A DNA stretch of 64,000 bases, taken from positions 1,302,001 through 1,366,000 of the forward strand of contig OZ241886.1 of the NCBI GenBank assembly GCA_965203375.1. The letters run 5' to 3'. The notes under the pieces are model-generated. The model did not search any database, was not told where the DNA came from, and saw nothing but the letters and a program-made list of their open reading frames with translations. The number at the start of each line of letters is the position of its first letter. The stretch's first letter is position 1. The position numbers were made by a program, and so were the translations under genes. This DNA is from CATQHS01 sp965203375 (GTDB lineage Bacteria > Actinomycetota > Acidimicrobiia > Acidimicrobiales > Aldehydirespiratoraceae). Of this stretch, positions 48,201 to 55,699 are shown one piece after another.

Positions 48201-50005
48201 TCGACGGGTCCCGCCCGGCCCGCGACCCCGACGAGCTCCACGACCTGCTGCGGGTGCTCGGCCCCCTGTCGCTGGGGGACCTGCGGGCCCGCTCGGCGGC
48301 CGGCGCCGACGTGGCCGGATGGGTCCGGGGGCTGGTCGAGCAGCGACGGGCCATCGAGGTGCGGGTGGCCGAGCGGGAGGTGGCGGCCGACAGCGCCGAC
48401 GCGGCCCGGCTGCGCGACGCGGCCGGGACCGCGCTGCCGGTGGGGCTGCCCGCGGCCTGCACCGAGCCGGTGGCCGACCCGCTCGGCGACCTGTGCCTGC
48501 GCTACGCCCGCACCCACGGCCCGTTCCTGGCCGCCGACCCGGCCCGCTGGCTGGGGGTGGCCGAGGCCCGGACGGCCGCGGCCCTGGCCCGGCTGGCGGC
48601 CGACGGCAGGCTGGTGCGGGGGGAGCTGCGGCCCGGCGGGTCCGAGCGCGAGTTCTGCGACGCCGGGGTGCTGCGCCGCCTCCGCCGCCGCTCCGTCGCC
48701 GCGCTGCGCCGCGAGGTCGAGCCGGTCGAGCCCGAGGCCCTGGCCCGGTTCCTGCCCGCCTGGCAGGGGGTCGGGGCCCGGCGGCGGGGCGCCGACGGCG
48801 TGGCCGAGGCCGTGGCCGTGCTCCAGGGGGCGCCTCTGGCCGCGTCGGTGCTGGAGCGCGACGTGCTGGCCGCCCGGGTGGTCGGCTACCGGCCGTCTGA
48901 CCTCGACGAGCTGTGCGCCTCGGGCGAGGTGGTCTGGGTGGGCGCGGGCCCCCTCGGCGCGGCCGACGGCCGCGTCCGGCTGGTGTTCCGCGACCAGGCA
49001 CCGGCGCTGGCCCCGGCCCCGGCCGGCGAGTCGGCCTGCGCCGAGCCGGTCCACGACGCGCTGCGGGACTGCCTGGACCGGCGGGGGGCGTCCTTTTGGG
49101 GAGACCTGGTGGCCGCGGCCGGCGCCGCCGGACTGCCCTACGACGACGCCTCGGTGCTGGCCGGCCTGTGGGACCTGGTGTGGGCCGGCGAGGTGACCAA
49201 CGACTCGCTGGCCCCGGTGCGGGCCCTGGTGTCGGGGGCGGGCCGGGCCCGCTCGCCCCGCCGGGGCCCCCCTCGGAGGGTGCCGGGGCGGTTCCGGGGT
49301 GCCGGGGGCCGCCCCAGGGCTGGCTCGCTGACCGCGGCGGGTCCGCCGACCGCGGCGGGCCGGTGGTCGCTGGTGGCGCCGCTGCGGTCGGCCGATCTCA
49401 GCGACACCGAGGCCGGCCTGGCCCGGGCCGCCCAGTTGCTGGACCGCTACGGCGTCGTCACCCGCGAGGCGGCCCGGGCCGAGGGCCACCCCGGCGGCTT
49501 CGCCGGGGTGTACCCGGTGCTCAAGGCTTTAGAGGAGCGGGGCGAGGTGCGCCGGGGGTACTTCGTGGCCGGCCTGGGCGCGGCCCAGTTCGCCCTGCCC
49601 GGCGCGGTGGACCGTCTGCGGGCGGCCCGTTCTGACGAGAGCGGCCCCGGCCCGCCCGCGGTCGTGGCCTTGGCTGCCACCGACCCGGCCCAGCCCTACG
49701 GGTCGGTCCTGGCCTGGCCCGCCTCAGAAGGCCGCCCGGTGCGGGCCGCCGGCGCCCACGTGGTGCTGATCGACGGACGCCCCGCGGTGGAGCTGGAGCG
49801 GGGCGGCCGTTCGCTCGTCACCTTCGCCGCCGCCGAAGACGGTGCCTGGATCGAAGCCCTGATCGGCCTGGCCAAAGACGGGCGGGTGCCCCGGCTGGAG
49901 ATCGCCCGAGCCGACGGCCGCCCCATCAACGAAACCCCCTGGGCCGACCGTCTAACCGCGGCTGGCTTCAAGCCCGGATACAAAGGCCTCACCTGGCGGG
50001 CCTGA
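45284..50005 (+). CDS. lhr: Large ATP-dependent helicase Lhr
   Basis: A 1573-residue SF2 DNA helicase, about the full length of Lhr. The motor domain has PPQARGWPAIASGDHTL, Walker A APTGTGKTLAAFLWAL, motif II VDEIHAVAGAKRGAHLML, motif III LSATQRPL, motif V SSLELGIDMGAVDLVAQV, and motif VI LQRIGRAGHRVG. The Lhr-specific C-terminal half follows (DUF-like winged-helix and beta-barrel region; TLTLDRELLRDLLGAEELRELI, VGYRPSDLDEL). It unwinds DNA or RNA:DNA hybrids in repair. Its ATG overlaps the helD stop. A duplicate of 49205-49545 lies at 51292-51640. Confidence 0.95.
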   Translation: MADDPLAPFSAPTRAWFSAAFAAPTPPQARGWPAIASGDHTLIVAPTGTGKTLAAFLWALDRLAATDTDPAAGEADRVTAPAAADRPAAEPRSPGSRVVYISPLRALATDVEKNLRAPLEGIALAAERLGHTVRPPTVGVRTGDTPADERRRLVRRPPDILITTPESLFLMLTSRARETLAAVEHVIVDEIHAVAGAKRGAHLMLSLERLEELCPRPPQRIALSATQRPLSEIARFLGGRAPAGDGSLAHRPVTVIDAGTAKEMDVEVVVPVEDMGDLAATGPASAAEPAAGPASAEPERRSIWPSIHPRLLDLVTSHRSTLIFANARRLAERLASRLNELHLGREEDDPEPGETGTRPGSESGDPQPGETRPGGGEPDDLQTDHSESDHSEPAGAESAELVKTHHGSLSRSSRLVVEDELKQGRLAGLVATSSLELGIDMGAVDLVAQVGSPGSVASALQRIGRAGHRVGEPSRGKIFPKHRADLLEAAAVVDLMKKGQVEATAYPRNPLDVLAQQIVAMCAMDDWAVDDLAAVVRRCACFADLSDEVLRATLEMLSGAYPAEEFAGLIPRIVWDRAAGAVRGRAGAQRLAVTNAGTIPDRGLFGVFLPDGTRVGELDEEMVYESRVGETFLLGASAWRITDITFDRVVVVPAPGSPGKMPFWHGEGPGRAVELGRAVGRLVRELRADPDPIPRLRRRHGLDELTAANLLAYLQEQAEATGAVPDDRTVVVERFPDEIGDWRVCVLTPFGARVHAPWGLALQARLGRQWGVDVDMMWGDDGIALRLPEAVDELPLEEVLFDPDEIAELVVEHLPGTAVFSSRFRECAARALLLPRRRPGQRTPLWQQRRRSADLLAVASKYPSFPILLETARECANDVFDLPALVQLMSDLRSRRVRVAAAETATASPFARSLLFSWIAVYMYEGDAPLAERRAAALTLDRELLRDLLGAEELRELIDPEALADLELELQRLDGSRPARDPDELHDLLRVLGPLSLGDLRARSAAGADVAGWVRGLVEQRRAIEVRVAEREVAADSADAARLRDAAGTALPVGLPAACTEPVADPLGDLCLRYARTHGPFLAADPARWLGVAEARTAAALARLAADGRLVRGELRPGGSEREFCDAGVLRRLRRRSVAALRREVEPVEPEALARFLPAWQGVGARRRGADGVAEAVAVLQGAPLAASVLERDVLAARVVGYRPSDLDELCASGEVVWVGAGPLGAADGRVRLVFRDQAPALAPAPAGESACAEPVHDALRDCLDRRGASFWGDLVAAAGAAGLPYDDASVLAGLWDLVWAGEVTNDSLAPVRALVSGAGRARSPRRGPPRRVPGRFRGAGGRPRAGSLTAAGPPTAAGRWSLVAPLRSADLSDTEAGLARAAQLLDRYGVVTREAARAEGHPGGFAGVYPVLKALEERGEVRRGYFVAGLGAAQFALPGAVDRLRAARSDESGPGPPAVVALAATDPAQPYGSVLAWPASEGRPVRAAGAHVVLIDGRPAVELERGGRSLVTFAAAEDGAWIEALIGLAKDGRVPRLEIARADGRPINETPWADRLTAAGFKPGYKGLTWRA

Positions 50006-50023
50006 GCCCACCCCCGCGCTAGA

Positions 50024-50066
50024 GCCCCCCGGACAGGCCCCGGGCGGAGCCAGGGGGCGTTTTTTG
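50024..50066 (+). terminator. Rho-independent-like terminator after lhr
   Basis: GCCCCC (50024-50029) pairs with GGGGGC (50053-50058), followed by G and six T. The 23-nt loop contains a second GC-rich stem (GGCCCCGGGC region). A good terminator for the helD-lhr unit. Confidence 0.7.
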
Positions 50067-50183
50067 GCAGGTGGGGGAGGTCGATCGTAGGAGACGTGGG
50101 GCCTTGGCGAACCTGGAGGGGTAGAGTGACCTCGTGGTCGAAAGGCGTTGCAGCGTGCGGCCTTGCCGTGTAAGGTTTCGCCA

Positions 50184-50402
50184 ATGGGCATCACTCTGAG
50201 CAAGCGGTCCAGTTTCATGTTCGCGCGTCCCAGCGTTTGGGAGGGAATCGCTCGAACGTTTGACCTGGCGGGCAACTACGACGAGTACAATGGGCTCTGG
50301 GAAGGCTCCGAATCTGACGAAGCTGCCCTGCGCCAAGACTGGTATGCCGTAGGCGACGCTCTCCGCGAAGCGATTGCGAGCGCCGATTACCGGCCTAGGT
50401 GA
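50184..50402 (+). CDS. Small hypothetical protein of the DUF2335 cassette
   Basis: A 72-residue protein (ATG 50184) of unknown function. Acidic in the middle (NYDEYNGLWEGSESDE), with a C-terminal helix (ALREAIASAD). It overlaps the next gene's GTG in a GTGA arrangement, so the two are co-translated. GC content is about 55%, lower than in lhr. Its conserved pairing with a DUF2335 gene, if confirmed, would hint at a phage-derived or toxin-related pair; I do not assign a function. Confidence 0.6.
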   Translation: MGITLSKRSSFMFARPSVWEGIARTFDLAGNYDEYNGLWEGSESDEAALRQDWYAVGDALREAIASADYRPR

Positions 50403-51007
50403 GTAAACTCGAACCCGACGCTGAAGGCGGTCGGGAGGAATCACCGAAGGAAGACGACGATCAGACATCGAGTGGTGCAACGCTCCACAGCGCTCATTTG
50501 GAAACGATCTACCAGCGAGTAGAATACCGCGAGACTCATAGCATCCTGCCGGTTGATGACCTTGAACGAATAGAAAGACTGGCCCCAGGATCAACGCACA
50601 AGCTTGTTGATTTAGCAATAAAACAAGCTGAAAATCGGATGAATATCGAGTCTAAGATTATCGAAAAGCGCGAGCCGCGTGCTACACGAGCCCAAATATT
50701 CTCCTTTATTCTTATAATGTCAGATCTGATTGCAACAACGCTGCTCATTGCTATTGGGCAAGCACCTTACGGGTTCTTAGTGTTCTTAGTCATGGTTACT
50801 GCGGTAGTGGTGATCAGCCTTTGGAATCGTTATCAAGATCGCCGCGAACGGGTCGAAAAAGCTCAACTTTCACCCAGGCCAGTACAGCCCACTCTGGATA
50901 GTCCTTCAACGGGTCACCTACCACCGCTTCCTCTAGCAGAAGCCAGCGAGTTACCCGAGATCGAGCCGAGACCGGTCGGGTCAGACCAAGTTGAGCCACC
51001 TGCTTAG
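50399..51007 (+). CDS. DUF2335 predicted membrane protein
   Basis: A 202-residue protein with two adjacent membrane helices (about residues 103-122 and 125-146: FSFILIMSDLIATTLLIAIG and YGFLVFLVMVTAVVVISLW). The segment HSAHLETIYQRVEYRETHSI and DDLERIERLAPGSTHKLVD before the helices matches my memory of DUF2335 proteins, which are common in prophage-like and mobile regions. The C-terminal tail is Pro/Glu-rich. It begins GTG 50399. The pair 50184-51007 lies between the lhr end and its copy. Confidence 0.68.
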   Translation: MSKLEPDAEGGREESPKEDDDQTSSGATLHSAHLETIYQRVEYRETHSILPVDDLERIERLAPGSTHKLVDLAIKQAENRMNIESKIIEKREPRATRAQIFSFILIMSDLIATTLLIAIGQAPYGFLVFLVMVTAVVVISLWNRYQDRRERVEKAQLSPRPVQPTLDSPSTGHLPPLPLAEASELPEIEPRPVGSDQVEPPA

Positions 51008-51291
51008 AGTGCGCGCTGATTGGGTGTAGCGGCAGCATGAAATCGTTGCAATGGCAAGGATTGAATACCCTGACAGGTTCCAATCCGCGTATGCCCCAGG
51101 CCGCGCGCTCCACCGGAGGCGGGCAGAAAGCCCTTCGTCTTGCGGCCGGGCGGCGCGGCGGCCAGCCTCCGTCCGCCGTCCGCCAACCCGCTGCCGCCCG
51201 TTTCGGTGCCGCGAAACCGCAGCACACGACGGGTGGGTCGTTGCCAAACCCGCTCGAACTGGTTACGAACCCCAAACCGGCAGAGTGCCTG

Positions 51292-51656
51292 ACCCTCGCT
51301 GGCCCCGGTGCGGGCTCTGGTGTCCGGGCGGGGGCCGGGCCTGCTTGCCCTGCAGGGGCCCCTCTCGGAGGGGCCGGGACGGTTCCGGGGCGGACGGATT
51401 GGCGGGGGCCGCCCCCGGGTTGGCGCGCCGACCGCGGCGGACCGCCGACCGCGGCGGGCCGTGGTCGCTGGTGGCGCCGCTGCGGTCGGCCGACCTCAGC
51501 GACACCGAGACCGGCTTGGCCCGGGCCGTCCAGTTGTTGGACCGCTACGGCGTCGTGACCCGCGAGGCGGCCCGGGCCGAGGGCCAGCCGGGCGGCTTCG
51601 CCGGGGTGTACCCGGTGCTTGAAGTCCTGGAGGAGCGAGGCTGAGCCCACCCCCTA
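51292..51656 (+). pseudogene. Decayed copy of the lhr 3' region
   Basis: This stretch repeats lhr 49205-49545 with many substitutions and small indels but keeps long matches, including WSLVAPLRSADLSDTE, RYGVVTREAARAEG and GGFAGVYPVL. After LEERG the copy jumps to the last few bases of lhr, where ctgagcccaccccc occurs both here and at 50002-50015. Roughly 450 bp of lhr, including most of the coding C-terminus, is missing. It cannot be translated as an Lhr part. It brackets the DUF2335 cassette. Confidence 0.85.
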
Positions 51657-51764
51657 TGTCGGCAACGCCCTGTTCGGTGATGGCTCGAAAACGGGTCCAG
51701 AGTTCTTCTCACTGATTAATGTGTAATGTGGCGAGTGTAAGTGTTTGGTAGGAAGGAGTTGGAC
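51657..51764. other. Gap before the Druantia-like locus
   Basis: About 100 bp with only AT-rich DNA near its end (taatgtgtaatgtggcgagtg). A promoter for the ATPase gene is expected here but none is clear. The upstream part 51008-51291 also holds no convincing gene. Confidence 0.5.
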
Positions 51765-53282
51765 ATGGGAGTTCGAGAGAGCGGCCGGAACAACTCGGCT
51801 GCAGGAGATGAAGCCGAAGACTCGTTACCGCATCCCAAGTCGTCTGTTGTCGCGACACGGAACTTCCTGCTGGCAACGCGAGACTCTGGATACCGCTCAA
51901 CGGCCGCGGCTGTAGCGGAGTTCGTCGACAACTCGATTCAGGCCGGAGCTCAAGTTGTTCACGTGCATGTCTTCAAAGGCCTTAACGATCAGTACCCGGT
52001 GGAAATCTCAGTCTCTGACGATGGCGAGGGCATGGCGGCTGAAGATCTGTCAAGGGCTCTGATGTTTGGTGGGAGCGGACGCTTTGATGATCGTTCTTCA
52101 CTAGGACGCTATGGAATGGGACTTCCAAACGCAGCTTTGAGCTGCGCTCGTCGAGTGGACGTTTATAGCTGGCAATCCCGATGCCAGACACTCTTTAGCA
52201 AGCTTGATCTCGATGAGATCGTGGATAACCCTAACGCTTCACTTGCGATTTCAGAGAAATCTGATCGTCCTGCCCTCGCGGCGAGCGACACACACGGCAC
52301 GTATGTCCACCTCAGTCGATGTGATCGACTAGAACATCGGCGCCCTTCAACGATCGCCAAGAAGCTATCTCAGTCACTCGGGCGCACATACCGTCACTTC
52401 CTCGCACGCGGAATCATCATCACTGTGAATGGTGAGTGTGTATCATCAGTTGACCCGCTGTTCTTAGACACGGATTGGGATCACTCGGCGACTGTCTTTG
52501 GTGCCCCGCTAACGTACTGTCTCTCGACGGATGCCGGGACTGGCATTGTCGAAGCTGTGTTTAGCGAGCTTCCGGTCGAAAAATGGTGTGCCCTCTCCCC
52601 TCGTGAGAAGCGTCAACTTGGAATCACCAATGCATCAAATGTTTCAGTAGTACGAGCTGATCGTGAAGTCGACAATGGTTGGTGGTTCATGGGCAAAAAG
52701 AGACGACAGAATTACGACGATTGGTGGCGGTGTGAGATTCGATTCGATCCTGTTCTTGATGAACTCTTCGGAATCACCTATACGAAGCAGCAGATAACGC
52801 CATCACCTGAGCTTCAAAGTTTGCTCTCAAGGGACATGGAGCCAGTGGCCAATGCTCTCAATGCTCGGGTCAGACGACGATTTGAATTGGCTAACGCGAA
52901 GGGTCCCCTGGCAGATGCAGCTCGAACAGCGGCTCGCTGTTCGCAATCGCTTCCACCCCTTCATGGTAGCGGGCGCAGCGCGTCCGCTACATATAGATTC
53001 GACGTGGGCGAGATTGTCGGCACATCTGCATTCTCATTGGAAGCGGATGGACAGGATCTTTCCGTTGTAGTCAACGAACGTCATCCGCTCTACCGAGATG
53101 TCCTTCTTCCGTTAGTCGAAAGCACGACATCGGGTGATCAGCGAACTGCGAAGCGAATGGGGCTACTGCTTCTTGCGTTGGCACGCGCTGAAGCAGCAGT
53201 TGGCCCCAAGTCAGATCGCAGTCGTGTGGAGCGGTTTCGCCATAACTGGTCTGATGTGGCCGCCACCTTCCTGAATGCTTGA
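51765..53282 (+). CDS. GHKL-type ATPase of a predicted defence locus
   Basis: A 505-residue protein with a Bergerat (GHKL) ATP-binding fold. The N-box is EFVDNSIQAGA, the G1 box is VSDDGEGM, and the G2 box is SLGRYGMGLPNA. The pattern is that of MORC/Hsp90-like HATPase_c_3 proteins, not of histidine kinases: no kinase dimerisation domain is present. The rest (SFSKLDLDEI, VNGECVSSVDPLFL, VRADREVDNGWWFMGKKRR) forms an unrecognised C-terminal half. The ATG at 51765 has GGAAGGAG 6 bp upstream; the longer GTG at 51741 lacks one. The next gene starts 9 bp later, so this is an operon. GC is about 50%. Confidence 0.85.
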   Translation: MGVRESGRNNSAAGDEAEDSLPHPKSSVVATRNFLLATRDSGYRSTAAAVAEFVDNSIQAGAQVVHVHVFKGLNDQYPVEISVSDDGEGMAAEDLSRALMFGGSGRFDDRSSLGRYGMGLPNAALSCARRVDVYSWQSRCQTLFSKLDLDEIVDNPNASLAISEKSDRPALAASDTHGTYVHLSRCDRLEHRRPSTIAKKLSQSLGRTYRHFLARGIIITVNGECVSSVDPLFLDTDWDHSATVFGAPLTYCLSTDAGTGIVEAVFSELPVEKWCALSPREKRQLGITNASNVSVVRADREVDNGWWFMGKKRRQNYDDWWRCEIRFDPVLDELFGITYTKQQITPSPELQSLLSRDMEPVANALNARVRRRFELANAKGPLADAARTAARCSQSLPPLHGSGRSASATYRFDVGEIVGTSAFSLEADGQDLSVVVNERHPLYRDVLLPLVESTTSGDQRTAKRMGLLLLALARAEAAVGPKSDRSRVERFRHNWSDVAATFLNA

Positions 53283-53291
53283 GTACAAGGC

Positions 53292-55220
53292 GTGGTTTGG
53301 TTAACGCTCCCAATACCTAAAGGTCTGCCGACGACGGACCGGACGGGCTTAGTATCGCTGGTGAGAGAGCTTGCCAAAGGTGATGCCTTGCCGGAACTGC
53401 GACGAGATCGGTTTCGCCTAGTGGCTGCCGAAGCGGCAGGAAGTGTTCTCATCGATCTCTATCGACAGGGGTGGGCCGTCCGACATGGCATGGACTCTGA
53501 CATTGAGGTTTGCCCGCCTAAGCAGTTCGATGTAGCCGATCGCGAAAAACGCAGAGTCCAAGAGCAGGAACTTCTACAGAGAGATGAACAGCTACAGAGT
53601 CCTACTGTTGAGCGCTTCATACGTAAAATGGAGACACAACGAGAGCACAGGGGTAGACTAGTTTCGATTTTTGACCTCATGCGTGATGGATGTGAGTTAG
53701 CAACTTCACTGCGCGACCTGCGTTTTACTGAAGGTTCTCCAAGTGACGTGAGGTCAGTGATTGATCCTTATCTGCAGATTATTCACCCAACAGAGCGTGA
53801 TCAGCTAACAGGCCTGAAGCTCATGGATGTGTGGCGGTACTTTCGACACACTTGGTCAAATCCGTATACAACTGTTCCGGGTCGTACAATGCTGTTACTT
53901 ATCCGTGATCGAGCGGTAGATAATCGCCCAGTTATTGGGATAGCGGCTCTCAGTAGTCCGATCGTGCAACTAGATGAACGCGACCGATGGATCGGATGGC
54001 GTTCACAGGATGTGCTTGCAGATCTCGCCTCACAACCGACCTCAGCGCATGCGCGATGGTTGGTCGGTCGGCTAGAAAAACGAAGAAGCGAGATCTATGT
54101 CGATGATCTAATCCGTGATGAACTATTCTGGCCCGGATTATGGGATACTCCCACCTCAGAGGCTGAGGCTGCCCTTAGGAAGGAAGCTAAAATACGTCGC
54201 ATTGACCATCAGCGGCTTTCACGACGAGCGCATCTTGACGCGTTTGACCGTGATCATCCTGACTTCTGGATCCATCGCGCTGAGACGGACCTTTACCGGA
54301 GCAAACGTTGTCTCCTCTTGGCCGACCTCATGCGAGACAAGGCCGCCGTGACGGAGTTCCTGTATCCTTCGCCAGGTGTCGAAGGACTGCGCAGAGCCCT
54401 TGCAGATCGGAATGCTAGACTAGCTATTCGAGCTATCACTCGTCGTGCCAAAGCTGATTCGATTGGCACGGAAGTGGCGGATCTTACCGTCTGTGGAGCT
54501 ATCGCCCCGTACCGTGAATTAATTGGTGGGAAGCTCGTCACGATGCTGACAATGAGCCCGACTGTAGTAAGCACCTATCGCCGCAAATATCAACCGTACG
54601 AAAGCGAGATCGCCTCCTCTATCGCTGGACGACCCATCAGGCGCGCCTCAACGCTTGTCTACATAGGTACTACATCTTTGTATGGTGCAACGTCGAGTCA
54701 ATATAATAGAGTACGCATACCGGCAGAGGTATTAGAGGCAAAGACAGATATCCGATTGGAGCGGCTAGGTCGGTCTAAGTCCTATGGCACGTCGCATCTC
54801 TCAACTGAGACGGTTGCAGCGCTTGTTCGACTCTCAGAGCACACCAGAATTGGAGCCCGAATAAATAGCATCTTTGGCGAAGGAGTTAACCCGAAGTTGC
54901 GCAAGGTACGCGCTGGACTCGATGCTCTCGGCTGGCCATCTGACGAATTGCTCCAACATGGTCGTCAACGAATTATCTATGGAGTGTCACTGGTAGAAAA
55001 CCTGAAGCCGTACCTGCTTGGAATGAATTCACGGCCACGATATCTGATGAAAACCACGTTGCCCAATGATATTCAACGTATAGCTGATTGGTGGGGTAAT
55101 CGGTGGCTGTTGCCACGTATTCAGTCCGATGAGATCCTCGAGCGCGTGGCGCTGCACACCGTGGAGCTACCAATTCAGCATGGAGCTCGTGTCCCTTTAC
55201 CGCGATCAGCAGAAATTTAG
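53292..55220 (+). CDS. DUF4338/DruA-like protein
   Basis: A 642-residue protein (GTG). Between residues ~195 and 260 it reads GRTMLLLIRDRAVD, VIGIAALSSP and RDRWIGW, the motif set I associate with DUF4338. Farther on, CGAIAPYRELIGGKLVTML and GTTSLYGATSSQYNRVRIP resemble the other conserved blocks of DruA of the Druantia anti-phage system. The N-terminal ~100 residues are basic and helical. The function of DruA is not known to me, and this assignment rests on memory of the family, not on a search. It follows the GHKL ATPase by 9 bp and is in one operon with it. Confidence 0.68.
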   Translation: MVWLTLPIPKGLPTTDRTGLVSLVRELAKGDALPELRRDRFRLVAAEAAGSVLIDLYRQGWAVRHGMDSDIEVCPPKQFDVADREKRRVQEQELLQRDEQLQSPTVERFIRKMETQREHRGRLVSIFDLMRDGCELATSLRDLRFTEGSPSDVRSVIDPYLQIIHPTERDQLTGLKLMDVWRYFRHTWSNPYTTVPGRTMLLLIRDRAVDNRPVIGIAALSSPIVQLDERDRWIGWRSQDVLADLASQPTSAHARWLVGRLEKRRSEIYVDDLIRDELFWPGLWDTPTSEAEAALRKEAKIRRIDHQRLSRRAHLDAFDRDHPDFWIHRAETDLYRSKRCLLLADLMRDKAAVTEFLYPSPGVEGLRRALADRNARLAIRAITRRAKADSIGTEVADLTVCGAIAPYRELIGGKLVTMLTMSPTVVSTYRRKYQPYESEIASSIAGRPIRRASTLVYIGTTSLYGATSSQYNRVRIPAEVLEAKTDIRLERLGRSKSYGTSHLSTETVAALVRLSEHTRIGARINSIFGEGVNPKLRKVRAGLDALGWPSDELLQHGRQRIIYGVSLVENLKPYLLGMNSRPRYLMKTTLPNDIQRIADWWGNRWLLPRIQSDEILERVALHTVELPIQHGARVPLPRSAEI

Positions 55221-55699
55221 GGGAATTACTCAAGGGGGCGGTTCCCTTCGGGTGGCGGGCACGGAGTTCCGAAGGGGCTTGGCTGCCCCCGCAGTGACCG
55301 ACGACCGCTGAACCGCACAGCCGCCACCGGCCTCGACATCAACCCGGGGCGATCATCGCGGCGGTGCCTGCGGTGCCAGAACCCGCTTTCCGGTCTTGGC
55401 GGACAACGAGCACAAGCCCTGACGGCGTGGATCGAACTAGCGTTCCGGCTGGTAGGCGGCACTGACGAGGAGGCACTGGCTCGGGGCTGGGATCCTTGGT
55501 GTCATAGCTGTGGGCTAACGTGGCTTGTCGGGTTGTCGTTGTCGGTGCTAGCGCTGCGGTAGAGGAGCGGCTTTGATGGCGTATGCAGGTGGAAAGGCGT
55601 TCAGTGCGCCGCTAGGACAAGCGCTCGGCTGTTGTCCTTGGAGGGTGGCCGCTGAGCAGGCGGGGACGCTGAGAGCGGTGGCCTGGGGAGTTTTTTGGC
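55221..55699. other. Intergenic stretch in the defence locus, no gene seen
   Basis: 479 bp between the DruA-like gene and the methyltransferase gene. Short frames in all directions have atypical composition and no family signal. GC rises from about 50% to 65% across it, marking the join of two segments of different origin. A GGGGAG box lies 12 bp before the methyltransferase GTG. Confidence 0.6.

Noticed and set aside
41580..49489. Very long open frames on the minus strand opposite hemE-helD (1299 codons) and opposite lhr (1004 codons)
   Set aside because: They are antisense shadows created by high GC at third positions; their translations are Pro/Gly/Arg/His-rich without any family motif, while the opposite strand encodes complete known proteins.
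51037..51558. Open frame downstream of the DUF2335 gene
   Set aside because: Composition is atypical, there is no start signal, and its second half is out of frame with the decayed lhr copy; it is better explained as non-coding remnant.
55221..55699. Small genes in the gap before the large methyltransferase
   Set aside because: Frames of up to 78 codons exist on both strands, but without ribosome-binding sites, family motifs or consistent codon use.
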